Of a stretch of DNA of 64,000 nt, positions 35,446 to 45,001 are shown piece after piece. The notes beneath the pieces were generated by a model. It had not been told where the DNA came from, did no database searches, and worked only from the letters and a program-made list of their open reading frames with translations. Source of the stretch: Hankyongella sp964404985 (GTDB taxonomy: Bacteria > Pseudomonadota > Alphaproteobacteria > Sphingomonadales > Sphingomonadaceae); contig CAYOMD010000006.1 in the NCBI GenBank assembly GCA_964404985.1, forward strand, positions 1-64,000, in the 5' to 3' direction. Numbering within the stretch: position 1 is the stretch's first letter; the number at the start of each line of letters is the position of its first letter. The position numbers and the translations under genes are program-made.

Positions 35446-36615
35446 ATGCCGATGCTCGCTCCCCCTGTCTCGCCGCTGTTTGCGCCCACGCTCCGTGTCG
35501 CGCTGTTTTCCGGCAACTACAATTATGTGCGCGACGGCGCGAACCAGAGCCTGAACCGGCTTGTCGCGTTCCTGGAGCGCCACGGGGTGCCGGTGCGTGT
35601 GTACTCGCCGACCATCGATCCACCGGCATTTGCCCCGGCCGGCACCCTGATCTCGGTGCCGTCCATCCCGGTGCCGCGCCGCCCGGAATATCGCATCGCC
35701 CTGGGGCTGCCGGCGCATATCCGCCGCGACGTCGAGGCCTTCGGGCCGACGCTCATCCACCTCTCCGCCCCGGACCTGCTGGGCTGGGGTGCACTGGCGC
35801 TCGCGGAGAAGCTCGGCATCCCCGCCGTTGCCTCCTTTCATACCCGCTTCGAGACCTACCTGCGCTACTACGGCCTTGGCTGGCTGGAGCCGTTTATCAT
35901 CGCCCGGCTGCGGCGCTTCTATGGCCGCTGCCATGCGGTGCTCGCGCCGTCTGAAAGCATGGCGGAGGAAATCCGTGCGCAGGCGCTCTCCAGCAATGTG
36001 CGCATCTGGAGCCGGGGGGTCGACCGCGCGCTCTATCATCCCGGCCGGCGTGACATGGGCTGGCGGCGCAGCCTCGGCATCGCCGACACGGACCTTGCGG
36101 TTGCCTTCGTCGGGCGGCTGGTGCTGGAGAAGGGCCTGGAGGTCTTTGCCGCCACGCTGGACGCCCTGCGCGCGCAGGGCGTGCCACACCGTGCCTTGAT
36201 CATCGGCGACGGGCCGGAGCGCGCATGGATGCAGAACCGCCTGCCGGACGCCGTGTTCACCGGGTTCCTGACCGCCGAGGATCTGGCGCGCGCCTATGCC
36301 AGCAGTGATGTGTTCCTGAACCCGAGCATCACCGAGACGTTCGGCAACGTCACGCTGGAGGCCATGGCCTGCGGTGTTCCGGCAGTTTGCGCCGATGCAA
36401 CCGGCGCGCGCTCGCTGGTCAATCACGCGCAGACCGGCTTCCTGGTGCCGCCGGCCGAGCCGTTGGGCTTTGTGGCCCCGGTGCGTAGGCTGCTGACGGA
36501 ACCGGCCCTGCGCGCGGACATGGCGGCGGCGAGTGTTGCGGTGTCCGCCAATTTCACCTGGGATGCGATCATGCTGGGCGTGGCGGACGCTTACCGCGCG
36601 GCACTGCCTGCCTGA
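35446..36615 (+). CDS. Glycosyltransferase family 4 protein
   Basis: A 389-residue GT-B retaining glycosyltransferase resembling diacylglycerol or GDP-mannose-dependent alpha-mannosyltransferases. The N-terminal acceptor domain has the HTRFETYLRYYG segment. The C-terminal donor domain has FVGRLVLEKGLEVF and the EX7E motif ITETFGNVTLEAMACG. The start is uncertain (ATG 35446 or 35452; a TTG further upstream is less likely). The next gene is a second glycosyltransferase in the same direction, so a glycolipid or polysaccharide pathway is likely. Confidence 0.88.
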   Translation: MPMLAPPVSPLFAPTLRVALFSGNYNYVRDGANQSLNRLVAFLERHGVPVRVYSPTIDPPAFAPAGTLISVPSIPVPRRPEYRIALGLPAHIRRDVEAFGPTLIHLSAPDLLGWGALALAEKLGIPAVASFHTRFETYLRYYGLGWLEPFIIARLRRFYGRCHAVLAPSESMAEEIRAQALSSNVRIWSRGVDRALYHPGRRDMGWRRSLGIADTDLAVAFVGRLVLEKGLEVFAATLDALRAQGVPHRALIIGDGPERAWMQNRLPDAVFTGFLTAEDLARAYASSDVFLNPSITETFGNVTLEAMACGVPAVCADATGARSLVNHAQTGFLVPPAEPLGFVAPVRRLLTEPALRADMAAASVAVSANFTWDAIMLGVADAYRAALPA

Positions 36616-36700
36616 ACTTGCCCGCGCTTTGGCCTCGCTCTTGCCAGAATTGGCGAGCAAAGATTTAAGATACCGCTAGCCCTGTGAGGTTCCATCCGCC

Positions 36701-37900
36701 GTGAAAATTGTCGATGTTGCTGAATTCTATGCCGATATGGGGGGTGGCGTGCGCACGTACATCAACCAGAAGCTGGCAGCGGCAAGCGCGCTCGGCCACG
36801 AGGCGGTCATCATCGCACCCGGCCCGCACGACGCGGAGGAGCACCGCCCGGATGGACGCATCCTCTGGGTCGCCAGCCCGCACGAACCGCTCGACAAGCG
36901 CTATTACCGCTTCGTCGACCAGGAGAAAATCTGGCGCCTGCTCGATGCCGAGCAGCCGGACGTCGTCGAGGGCTCCTCACCCTGGTACGGTGGCCGCGCC
37001 GTGGCGCGCTGGCCTGGCCATGCGCTCAAATCCTTCATCGTTCACCAGGATACGGTTGCGGTCTACCCCCACACCCTGCTCGATCGCTGGCTGAGCACCG
37101 GGGCGATCGACACCCTGTTCGGCTGGTTCTGGGGCTACCTGCGCCGCCTCAACGCCCGTTACGATACCACGATCACCGCCGGCGTCTGGCTGGCGGAACG
37201 CCTGCAACGCCATGGCCTTGATAACGTGACCGCTGTGCCGTTCGGCATCGACAAGTCCCGCTTCTCGCCCAGTCTGCGCGACTCTGCGCTGCGCCGTGAG
37301 ATGCTGCAGCTGTGCGGCCTCGACGCCAATGCCACGCTGCTGCTGACCGTCAGCCGGCACCACCCGGAAAAGCGCCTCAGCACGCTGGTCAAGGCGGCGG
37401 CGCTGGCCAATGCACAGCAACCGGTCGGGCTGGTGATTGTTGGCGACGGCCCGACCCGGGCCTGGACCGAGCGCGCCGCCCGAAGGGTTCCCACCGTACA
37501 TATCGCGGGCATCGTGCGGGATCGGCAGAAACTGGCCGGCATGATGGCCAGTGCGGACGCCCTGCTGCATGGCAGTGCTGCGGAAACCTACGGGCTTGGC
37601 ATCGCCGAGGCCCTGTGCGCCGGTCTGCCGTTGATTGTGCCGAATCGGGGTGGTGCGGTCGATTTTGCGCACCCGGCTTATGCCGAAGTCTATGCGCCGG
37701 GCGATGCTCGCGACGCCGCGCGCGCCATTCTGAGGATGGCGGGGCGTGATCGTGCAAGTGCTACCCAGGCGGCACGGGCGGCGGCCATCTCGCGGGTCCA
37801 GACCCCGGAGGCGCATTTCATGGCGCTGTTCCAGCATTACGCCGATGCCTTGCGTGCCCGTGGGCGCGCGCCGAATCCCGTACTGGTCAGCGCAGCATAA
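36701..37900 (+). CDS. Glycosyltransferase family 4 protein
   Basis: A 399-residue GT-B glycosyltransferase with GTG start. N-terminal DMGGGVRTYINQKLAAAS is the acceptor-domain glycine loop. The donor domain has TVSRHHPEKRLSTLV, IVGDGPTR and the EX7E motif GSAAETYGLGIAEALCAG. It follows the first glycosyltransferase by 85 bp. The two enzymes share the fold and little sequence, as expected for successive transferases in one pathway. Confidence 0.88.
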   Translation: MKIVDVAEFYADMGGGVRTYINQKLAAASALGHEAVIIAPGPHDAEEHRPDGRILWVASPHEPLDKRYYRFVDQEKIWRLLDAEQPDVVEGSSPWYGGRAVARWPGHALKSFIVHQDTVAVYPHTLLDRWLSTGAIDTLFGWFWGYLRRLNARYDTTITAGVWLAERLQRHGLDNVTAVPFGIDKSRFSPSLRDSALRREMLQLCGLDANATLLLTVSRHHPEKRLSTLVKAAALANAQQPVGLVIVGDGPTRAWTERAARRVPTVHIAGIVRDRQKLAGMMASADALLHGSAAETYGLGIAEALCAGLPLIVPNRGGAVDFAHPAYAEVYAPGDARDAARAILRMAGRDRASATQAARAAAISRVQTPEAHFMALFQHYADALRARGRAPNPVLVSAA

Positions 37901-38085
37901 TGAGCCTGCGCATGCGCCGGTTCGGACTGGCAGCAGACAATCGGGCGACCTTGGGGCATGGAAACACCGCTTCGATCAGGATTGTGCACGGCAGGCGAGA
38001 GGCCGGTTGTCATTTGCGCGACTTCGTGCTTGGTCTGCGCAGCGCTCCGCGCGCAGTGTCACCCACCGCCTGACAGGATACCCGA

Positions 38086-38634
38086 TTGGTTCGCCGGCAG
38101 CATCTCTTGGCCCTCGTGGTCTTACTGTTAACGGTTGCCGCTATTCCTGCGCCTCTTGGCGCACAAGCCGATGGGCCCATGTTGATGATGGGCGAAGACA
38201 AGGATGTGTGCAAAACCGGGGACGGTCCGGCCATCCTGGTGACCATCACGACCCTGAAGGACCGCAAGGGCCAGTTTCGTATGGACCTCTACTCCGACGA
38301 TCCGGACGCCTGGCTGGCAGGTAAGAAGAAAACAGAATCTGAAGGCAAAACATTCCGGCGTATCCGCGCCCCGGTGCCGCCGAACGGCACCCCGCAACTG
38401 TGCGTGCGCGTCTCTGGCCCTGGCCGCTATGCGCTGTTCGTGCTGCATGACCGCGACGGCGACGATAAAGTCGGTGTGTTCACGGACGGCTTCGGCTTTT
38501 CCCGCAATCCGCGCCTGAGCTTCGCCAAGCCGAAGATCGCCGCCGTGGTATTTGAGTATCCAGGCGGGGTCTTGCCGCTGGCGATCAATCTGAACTACGC
38601 TGGCGGCGTTGGACAGAATACAGCCTCTAAATAG
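38086..38634 (+). CDS. DUF2141 domain-containing exported protein
   Basis: A 182-residue protein with a hydrophobic N-terminal leader (residues ~6-26, ending PLGAQA) and a DUF2141 domain (VTITTLKDRKGQFRMDLYSDD, LCVRVSGPGRYALFVLHDRDGDDKVG). The start is a TTG with AGGA 8 bases upstream, because no ATG or GTG fits. DUF2141 has an immunoglobulin-like fold and unknown role. It lies between the glycosyltransferases and the type I secretion operon. Confidence 0.82.
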   Translation: MVRRQHLLALVVLLLTVAAIPAPLGAQADGPMLMMGEDKDVCKTGDGPAILVTITTLKDRKGQFRMDLYSDDPDAWLAGKKKTESEGKTFRRIRAPVPPNGTPQLCVRVSGPGRYALFVLHDRDGDDKVGVFTDGFGFSRNPRLSFAKPKIAAVVFEYPGGVLPLAINLNYAGGVGQNTASK

Positions 38635-38722
38635 TCTCTGAGGCGTGTTGCGGGTCGTATCCTATCGTTAATGGACAGCTTTTGTGTTGCGCCGCATGCG
38701 GATTCCGGACAAACGCGACCGC

Positions 38723-40114
38723 ATGAAGCGCTATCTGCTCCTTCCCGTCGCCCTCTGCCTGCTGTCTCCGACTTCGGGGTACGCGCAGACCCGCGACGTC
38801 GAAGCCATCGACGCGATTGTCAGCCGCTTTGCCGACTCTGCCCAGGCCTCGATGCCGTTTCACGACATGCTCCGTGCAGCTGTCGATGCCAACCCGCGTC
38901 TCGGGCAGGCGGTCGCCGAGCAACTGGAAGCCAAGCAGGCCAAGCGCGAAGCCAAGTCCGCGCTCTACCCGACACTGGGCGTCAATCTGACTGCTGACCG
39001 CAGCCTCAGCCGCCAATTCCGTGACCGTACCGGCAACCTCATCGAGAGTTCCCGCCCGCGCGCCCGGACTGATGCCACGATTACCGGCCAGCAGCTCATC
39101 TATGATTTCGGGGCGACGGCCAACCGGATCGAAGGGGCCAGCCACCGCATCGAAAGTGCCGAAGCCGGTGCCAAGCAGGTGGCGACGGAGGTCGCCATCG
39201 ATGCCGCGCGCGCGTATTTCGACGTGCTGCGCTCCCGCGCTCAGGTGCGGATGGGCCGGGATTTCATCGCCCGCCACGAACAAATTCTGGCAGATGTGAA
39301 ACTGCGCCAGGAACAGGGCTATGGCCCGGCAGGCGATGTTGCGCGCGTCGAGGGCTATCTGGCCTCTGCAGAAGGGCAGATTGCCGGGTTTGATCGGCAG
39401 CGTGCGCAGGCAGAAGCTCGCTTTCTGGAGGTTTTCGGCTTTGCACCCCCGCAAGAGCTGCCCCGACCCGTCGCGGCCACCGGCATCAGCCGCAGCCGGG
39501 ATGAGGCCATCGATACCGCGACCAAGAACAACGCCGCACTGAGCCGCATCGATTCGCTGACCAGAAGCGCCACCAGCGACTACCGGGTGACGCGCGCGCA
39601 GCGCTGGCCGAGCGTGGCGCTCGCCTTTGATGCCGCGGCATTCGGTATCACCGAGTCCGGCACCGACTATGATATCCGCGGGCGGGTTGTGGCGCGCTAC
39701 AACGTGTTTGATGGCGGGGCGGCCACCGCGCGCTCCGCACAGGCGTTTCAGCGGCTGCGCCAGGCCGAGGCCAGCGAGTTGCAGGCTCAGAAGGAAGTTG
39801 AACGACAAGCCTCGGTCGCCTGGGAAGATGTCAGCGTTCTGGAGCGCCAGGCCGATACGCTGCGCCGGTCCTATGCGGCGAACAAACGCACACGCGATCT
39901 GTTCGTCGAGCAGTTCCGGGTGGCGCGGGGAAGCCTTATCGATGTATTGCAGTCGGAACAGGATTACTTCGAGGCAGCCGTACGCTACCTGGACGGCCTG
40001 ACCGAGCTGGATGCTGCGCGGTACAACCTTATCGGTGCCACCGGCGAATTGCTGAACGTCATCGGCGTTACGTTGACTTTTTCGTCTGCCAAGGAAGTGC
40101 TCGGCCGTGAGTGA
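38723..40114 (+). CDS. TolC family outer membrane protein
   Basis: A 463-residue outer-membrane channel of a type I secretion system. It has a signal peptide (residues ~1-22, ending SGYAQ) and two internally repeated TolC halves of long amphipathic helices (for example AKREAKSALYPTLGVNLT and SDYRVTRAQRWPSVALAFD). The tail has DLFVEQFRVARGSLIDVLQ, typical of the second repeat. ATG 38723 matches the signal peptide; GTG 38684 would add 13 polar residues. The 3' end overlaps the ABC exporter gene by 8 bp. Confidence 0.9.
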   Translation: MKRYLLLPVALCLLSPTSGYAQTRDVEAIDAIVSRFADSAQASMPFHDMLRAAVDANPRLGQAVAEQLEAKQAKREAKSALYPTLGVNLTADRSLSRQFRDRTGNLIESSRPRARTDATITGQQLIYDFGATANRIEGASHRIESAEAGAKQVATEVAIDAARAYFDVLRSRAQVRMGRDFIARHEQILADVKLRQEQGYGPAGDVARVEGYLASAEGQIAGFDRQRAQAEARFLEVFGFAPPQELPRPVAATGISRSRDEAIDTATKNNAALSRIDSLTRSATSDYRVTRAQRWPSVALAFDAAAFGITESGTDYDIRGRVVARYNVFDGGAATARSAQAFQRLRQAEASELQAQKEVERQASVAWEDVSVLERQADTLRRSYAANKRTRDLFVEQFRVARGSLIDVLQSEQDYFEAAVRYLDGLTELDAARYNLIGATGELLNVIGVTLTFSSAKEVLGRE

Positions 40115-41825
40115 TGTCGCCCCCCGCCCGCCCATGATCGCCCCCTGGCTGGCCGAGCCGCTGAAGGCCAATCGCAATATCTACATCCAGGTGCTGCTGG
40201 CGGCGGCGATGACCAACATTTTCGCGTTCGCCACCTCGCTGTTCAGCATGACCATCTATGACCGGGTGGTGCCGAACAACGCCATCGAGTCGCTGGTGGC
40301 GCTCTCCGTCGGGGTCGGGATCGTCCTGGTGTTTGACTTCATCCTGCGGTCACTGCGCGGCTATTTCATTGATATCGCTGGACACCGTCTGGACGAGACC
40401 GTGGGGGACGCCATCTTCACGCGTCTGGTCGACATGCAGTTGACCAGCAAGAAGGGCTCTGCCGGGTCGCTTGCCGGGATCGTGCGGGAGTTTGAGGCGC
40501 TGCGCGACTTCTTTGCGTCCGCTACCATCACCGCGCTGGTCGATGTGCCGTTCATTGTCCTGTTTCTGTTCGTCATCTGGATCATCGGCGGCCCGGTCGT
40601 GCTGGTGCCGCTGGCCTGCGTGCCTCTGACGATCATTGCGGCCCGTGTAGTCCAGCCGTCGCTGGACCGCCTGACCCACGAGGGCATGAGCCAGGGCTTC
40701 TCCAAGCAGAGCGTGCTGGTCGAGACGATCAGCGGCATGGAGACGGTCAAGGCGACCAACGCCGGGGCTATGCTGGCCGACCGCTGGGCGGATGCCGTGC
40801 ATCAGCATGCCGAAGTCTCCCGCCGCTCGCGGTTTCTCTCGCAGTTTGCCATCAACGTTGCCGCGTCGCTGCAGCAGATCGCCTACATCGGTGTCGTGAT
40901 CGTCGGCGTGTTTCTCATCAACGAGAATCTGCTGACCACGGGCGGTCTCATCGCTTGTTCGATCCTGGCCGGACGCTGCGTCTCCCCGCTCTCGCAGATC
41001 GCCTCGCTGCTGGGGCGGTTGTCCCACACGCGCAACGCCTACCGGCAGATCGACAATTTGATGAAACAGCCGGGCGACACCCGCACCGAAGGCACTTATC
41101 TGCGCCGGCCGCAGCTCAGCGGCGCCATCGAATTTCGCAACGTCAGCTTTCAGTACCCTAACGTCACCGCGCGTGCGCTGGACGATGTGAGCTTCCGCAT
41201 CAACCAGGGCGAGAAAGTGGCGATCCTCGGCCGGGTCGGCTCCGGCAAGAGCACCATCAGCCGCCTGATGCTCGGCCTCTATGCGCCGACCAGCGGTGTG
41301 GTGATGGTGGATGACACGGACGTGCGGCAGATTCACCCGGAGGATCTGCGCAACAACCTCGGTTCGGTCCTTCAGGATGTGGTGCTGCTGTCTGGCACCA
41401 TCCGCGACAACATCACCCTGTGCCAGGAAGCGTTCGACGATCAGGAGGTGCTCCGCGTCGCCAAGCTGGCGGGAGTCCATGACTTCGTCGGCCAGTTGCC
41501 AAATGGGTATGATATCCGCCTGGCGGACCGTGGCGAGGGCTTGTCCGGCGGCCAGAAGCAGTCGATCGCGATTGCCCGCGCGCTGGTCGGCAGCAAGCCG
41601 ATCCTGCTGATGGACGAGCCGACCTCGGCCATGGATGTGCAGACCGAGAATGCCCTGATCGCGCGGCTGGAGTCGGAACTGGCCGGTCGCACGCTGGTGC
41701 TGGTGACCCACCGGGCCTCGATGCTTAAACTGGTCGACCGGGTCATCATTCTGGACAAGGGCAAGATCGTCGCCAGTGGCCCGCGCGACGACGTGCTGAA
41801 ATCTGTGGCTGTAGGAGGCGCATGA
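40107..41825 (+). CDS. Type I secretion ABC transporter (permease-ATPase)
   Basis: A 572-residue inner-membrane exporter with six transmembrane helices (residues ~25-310) and a C-terminal ATPase. Walker A is GRVGSGKST, the signature is LSGGQKQSIAIARAL, Walker B is ILLMDEPTS and the H-loop is LVTHRAS. The first helix starts near residue 25, so the N-terminal C39-like domain of HlyB/LapB is absent and the size matches the PrtD class. GTG start inside the TolC gene; ATGA overlap with the HlyD gene. No secreted substrate gene lies nearby. Confidence 0.92.
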   Translation: MSDVAPRPPMIAPWLAEPLKANRNIYIQVLLAAAMTNIFAFATSLFSMTIYDRVVPNNAIESLVALSVGVGIVLVFDFILRSLRGYFIDIAGHRLDETVGDAIFTRLVDMQLTSKKGSAGSLAGIVREFEALRDFFASATITALVDVPFIVLFLFVIWIIGGPVVLVPLACVPLTIIAARVVQPSLDRLTHEGMSQGFSKQSVLVETISGMETVKATNAGAMLADRWADAVHQHAEVSRRSRFLSQFAINVAASLQQIAYIGVVIVGVFLINENLLTTGGLIACSILAGRCVSPLSQIASLLGRLSHTRNAYRQIDNLMKQPGDTRTEGTYLRRPQLSGAIEFRNVSFQYPNVTARALDDVSFRINQGEKVAILGRVGSGKSTISRLMLGLYAPTSGVVMVDDTDVRQIHPEDLRNNLGSVLQDVVLLSGTIRDNITLCQEAFDDQEVLRVAKLAGVHDFVGQLPNGYDIRLADRGEGLSGGQKQSIAIARALVGSKPILLMDEPTSAMDVQTENALIARLESELAGRTLVLVTHRASMLKLVDRVIILDKGKIVASGPRDDVLKSVAVGGA

Positions 41826-43135
41826 TGGCTGGCGCGACCACTGTTCTCGATACGCTGGAAAGTCGCATCAAGCCCTCCCTGATGGCGCAGTTGATCCTGC
41901 TGACAATTGGTACGTTCGTGGTGCTGTTCGTCGCATGGGCAGCCATTGCCGAGGTGGACGAGGTGACCCGCGGCACCGGCAAGGTCATTCCCTCGCGCCA
42001 GTTGCAGGTGATCCAGAATCTGGAAGGCGGGATCATCAAGGAAGTCCTGGTCGAGCGCGGCCAGTCGGTCAAGCGCGGTCAGGTGCTGATGCGCCTCGAC
42101 CAGACCCAGCTGGCCGCAGACTTTCTGAACGGTCAGGAAGGCTATAATGCTCTGGTCGCCAAGATCGCGCGGCTTCAGGGCGAAGTATCCGGCAGCGTTC
42201 CTAAGTTTGCTACCGCCCTGCAGCGCACTGCCCCTGCCATGGTGCAGTCAGAGCTTGGGCTTTACAGCGCGCGTCAGGCAGAACTGCTCGCAAACCTGAA
42301 TGTCGGCCAGGCCCGGCTGGCGCAGGCGGAACGTTCGGTCTCGGAGGCTGAGGTCCAGACCCAGACCACGCGGCAGGCGCTGGCGCTGGCCGAGCAGGAG
42401 GTGAAACTGCTCACCCCGTTGGTGCAGAAAGGTATTGAGCCGCAGGTTGAACTGCTGCGCGCGCAGGGCCGCGTGGGCCAGGCGTCGGGAGATTACAATG
42501 CGGCGCGCCTTGCCACCGAGCGCGCCCGTGCCGCTGTGAGCGAGGCACAATATGACATTACGTCCATCCGGCAGCGCTACCGCGCCAAGGTGGTCGAGGA
42601 ACTGACCGAGGCCAAGGCGGAACTGGCCGGCATGGGCCGGGAACTCCCTGCTCTTGAGGACAAGGTGACCCGCACGGATGTCCGGGCACCGATTGCCGGA
42701 ACGGTCAACCGCGTTCTGGTGACCACCATCGGCGGTGTGGTGCGCCCCGGCGAGCCGCTGATCGAGATCGTCCCGTCCGACGACACGCTGGTGGTGGAGG
42801 CGCGCGTGCTCCCTAAGGATATCGGCCAGATCGCCACCGGGCAGGCGGCCACGGTCAAGATCACGGCCTATGACTATTCCGTCTATGGCGGACTGAAGGG
42901 CAGCATCGAGTCCATCTCGGCGGATTCAATTACGGACGAGAAAACCGGCGAGCTCTATTATCTCATCCACATCCGCACCGAAGGCGACACGCTCAAGAAC
43001 AAAGCCGGCAAGCCGCTGGATATCACGCCGGGCATGGTGGCCGAGGTCGATGTGCTGGGCCGCAAGCGCTCGATCATGGACTATATCCTGACGCCGATCA
43101 CCCGCGTCACCGACAAGGCGATGCGCGAAAGCTGA
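41822..43135 (+). CDS. HlyD family type I secretion periplasmic adaptor
   Basis: A 437-residue membrane-fusion protein with one N-terminal transmembrane helix (residues ~20-45). Two lipoyl half-motifs (GGIIKEVLVERGQSVKRGQ and TDVRAPIAGTVNRVLV) flank a long coiled coil (about 110-280) rich in Ala, Gln and Glu. The beta-barrel domain ends in DILTPITRVTDKAMRES-like sequence typical of the family. It connects the ABC exporter with TolC. Its last 29 bp overlap the convergent NRDE gene. Confidence 0.92.
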   Translation: MMAGATTVLDTLESRIKPSLMAQLILLTIGTFVVLFVAWAAIAEVDEVTRGTGKVIPSRQLQVIQNLEGGIIKEVLVERGQSVKRGQVLMRLDQTQLAADFLNGQEGYNALVAKIARLQGEVSGSVPKFATALQRTAPAMVQSELGLYSARQAELLANLNVGQARLAQAERSVSEAEVQTQTTRQALALAEQEVKLLTPLVQKGIEPQVELLRAQGRVGQASGDYNAARLATERARAAVSEAQYDITSIRQRYRAKVVEELTEAKAELAGMGRELPALEDKVTRTDVRAPIAGTVNRVLVTTIGGVVRPGEPLIEIVPSDDTLVVEARVLPKDIGQIATGQAATVKITAYDYSVYGGLKGSIESISADSITDEKTGELYYLIHIRTEGDTLKNKAGKPLDITPGMVAEVDVLGRKRSIMDYILTPITRVTDKAMRES

Positions 43136-43886
43136 GCACGCTTTCGCCGAGCGCCGAGCCATTCGGCCCGAAACGCCGCTCGATCAGCTCGCCCCGGCCG
43201 TCTGCCGCGATGCGAACAACCGTTTGGGCGCGGGTGCCGTAATTGTCCGAGCGGATGAATGCAGGTGCCACAAACCGTTCCCGCTCCAGCCCGACCCCGG
43301 TATCGGGCAGGGCCGAGTCCTCGGCGCGGGTCTCGTCCGAGAGTGCCGCAAACAGTGGCTCAGGATTCTGGTCGCTTCTCTCGATCCATCGGGCCAGCCG
43401 GGTTTTGAGCGCTTGCGTCTTCGGCCACGGGGCATCCAGTGCCCCATTGGAGAGGCCGTAAAGCCCCTCTGTCAGGCTTTGCACCTGCGGGACTGGCCGA
43501 TTGCTCACATAGAGCGCAGCCGCCGGGTCCAGAAGCAGTAGGTTGAACGGGCGATAGGCCGCAGCCGCCCGCGACAGCGAGCCGGCAAAAGTGCTGGCAT
43601 CCTCCGTCCCGGCCAGATAGTCCCGCACCAGCAGCCCGCGTGACAGGGCATCCGGGTCCGGGGAACCCGGCTCGCGTACGTTGGTCACCACCGCCAGTCG
43701 CCCGGCGGCCGGAGCGACCGCCAGCCACGCCCCGCCAGCATCCAGATCGCGCCCGCCAAGGATGCCCGGCACGCCTTTCCATTCATCGGCAGGGTGCGAC
43801 GGACGGGCGTGAAATTCATCGCGATTGCCGACCAGGATGACCGGCCAGTCCGGATGTTGACGCAGGGCAAGCGCGATCAGGCACAT
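43107..43886 (-). CDS. NRDE family protein (TANGO2-like)
   Basis: A 259-residue protein with the N-terminal MCLIALAL, in which Cys2 would become the nucleophile after Met removal, and the defining NRDE motif in VGNRDEFHARP. A WKGVPGILGGRDLDAGGAW segment follows, as in the TANGO2 family, recently linked to heme trafficking in some organisms. It is the last gene of a four-gene operon (TPR, DedA, ATP-grasp, NRDE) with 2 bp to the preceding gene. ATG 43886 is the only start that places the cysteine at position 2. Confidence 0.88.
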   Translation of the reverse strand: MCLIALALRQHPDWPVILVGNRDEFHARPSHPADEWKGVPGILGGRDLDAGGAWLAVAPAAGRLAVVTNVREPGSPDPDALSRGLLVRDYLAGTEDASTFAGSLSRAAAAYRPFNLLLLDPAAALYVSNRPVPQVQSLTEGLYGLSNGALDAPWPKTQALKTRLARWIERSDQNPEPLFAALSDETRAEDSALPDTGVGLERERFVAPAFIRSDNYGTRAQTVVRIAADGRGELIERRFGPNGSALGESVLSFRASPCR

Positions 43887-43888
43887 GG

Positions 43889-44998
43889 TCAGTCTGTCGA
43901 GGGATAGCTGGTGGCGAGCCGGACTTCTGCACGGTAAAGCGACCAGAAATCGAAAAAGCGGACCGGCGGCATCCCGCGCTTGCGATTGCCGGCGCCGATC
44001 TCGAACGCCCAGCGCCATTGCCGCATGAGGATGCGGTATGCCCGGCCAAGAGTCATGCGCGCATCCCATATCTCCGTCGACTCGGCGCCGGCCCCGTTCA
44101 CTTCCAGGATGGTAAAGCCCTGGCCCTGCTGGAGATTGCGATAGTCATCGAAACGGATATCGAAGCGGCCGAAATGGAAGTCGGGAATTGCGCGGGCAAC
44201 CGTATCAAAGGCAGCACTCATGGCCGGCGTGATGAGGTGGCTGCCATCCCGGAAAATGGCCCCCTTGCTGTGGCTGCCGGCAAAGGCCAGCCGGACTGGC
44301 TCGCCATCCATGGGGACCCAGTCCAGCCGGTGGGCGTTGCGGCCCAGATAGAGGTGCGGCACCTGGCCGGCACGCGGATCGGCAAGGATCAGCGCCTGCA
44401 GGGTGGAGCGCCCGTCCCCGATGACATAGGGGAAGTATTTCAGCGTAATCGAGCGCACCGCGCCCGCACGAGACCCAGAGTCACGGGTGTAGAAAATCCC
44501 AGCCTCCGCTTCATGGTCGACCAGACGTTGCAGGACGATACGCTGGCCGGGCGGAAATGCCGCCAGATAGCGCTCCAGGGCAGCGCGCTCACGGATCACC
44601 CGAACGCCCGCGCCCCGGCAGCCGCGATCCGGCTTGGCAACCAGAGGAAGCGCAAGGCCAGCAGCCGCGATGGCGGCCAGCACGGCCTCTGCCTCCTGCG
44701 GGATATCTGGGGTGTGCGCGGGCCGGTCCCATGTCGTGTAATCCGCGACAAATCCGGGGGCCGCCTGCCGGGCCAGTGCCAGAATCAGGGACTTTGACTC
44801 CCCGACCAGCCCGCCGGCCTCGAACGACGGGTTGGCGGACAGCGGCGCGGTGATACTGCCATGCCGGAGCATCAGCCAGAGGATATACGGCCAGACCGGC
44901 GTGTAGAACACGTACATCGGCCAGAACTCGAAGAAGGAGATCGGCGGATCGGCAGGTTCAAGGGGCGGCATGCCCCGGTGCGGTACAGCCCAGGTCAT
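43889..44998 (-). CDS. ATP-grasp family ligase-like protein
   Basis: A 369-residue ATP-grasp protein. The nucleotide-binding region is PLVAKPDRGCRGAGVRVI, and the metal-binding part is FDIRF followed by ILEVNGAGAES (Asp and Glu-x-Asn). It would form an amide or other acyl bond from a carboxylate, with unknown substrates. An aromatic motif FFEFWPMY near residue 22 recurs as FFDFWSLY near residue 348, bracketing the enzyme. A hydrophobic stretch follows the first (VFYTPVWPYILWLML), so membrane contact is possible. It lies 3 bp after the DedA gene and 2 bp before NRDE. Confidence 0.8.
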   Translation of the reverse strand: MTWAVPHRGMPPLEPADPPISFFEFWPMYVFYTPVWPYILWLMLRHGSITAPLSANPSFEAGGLVGESKSLILALARQAAPGFVADYTTWDRPAHTPDIPQEAEAVLAAIAAAGLALPLVAKPDRGCRGAGVRVIRERAALERYLAAFPPGQRIVLQRLVDHEAEAGIFYTRDSGSRAGAVRSITLKYFPYVIGDGRSTLQALILADPRAGQVPHLYLGRNAHRLDWVPMDGEPVRLAFAGSHSKGAIFRDGSHLITPAMSAAFDTVARAIPDFHFGRFDIRFDDYRNLQQGQGFTILEVNGAGAESTEIWDARMTLGRAYRILMRQWRWAFEIGAGNRKRGMPPVRFFDFWSLYRAEVRLATSYPSTD

Positions 44999-45001
44999 GG
45001 C

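Noticed and set aside
40107..41825. Bacteriocin-processing ABC transporter with peptidase C39 domain
   Set aside because: The first transmembrane helix begins near residue 25, leaving no room for an N-terminal peptidase or C39-like domain.
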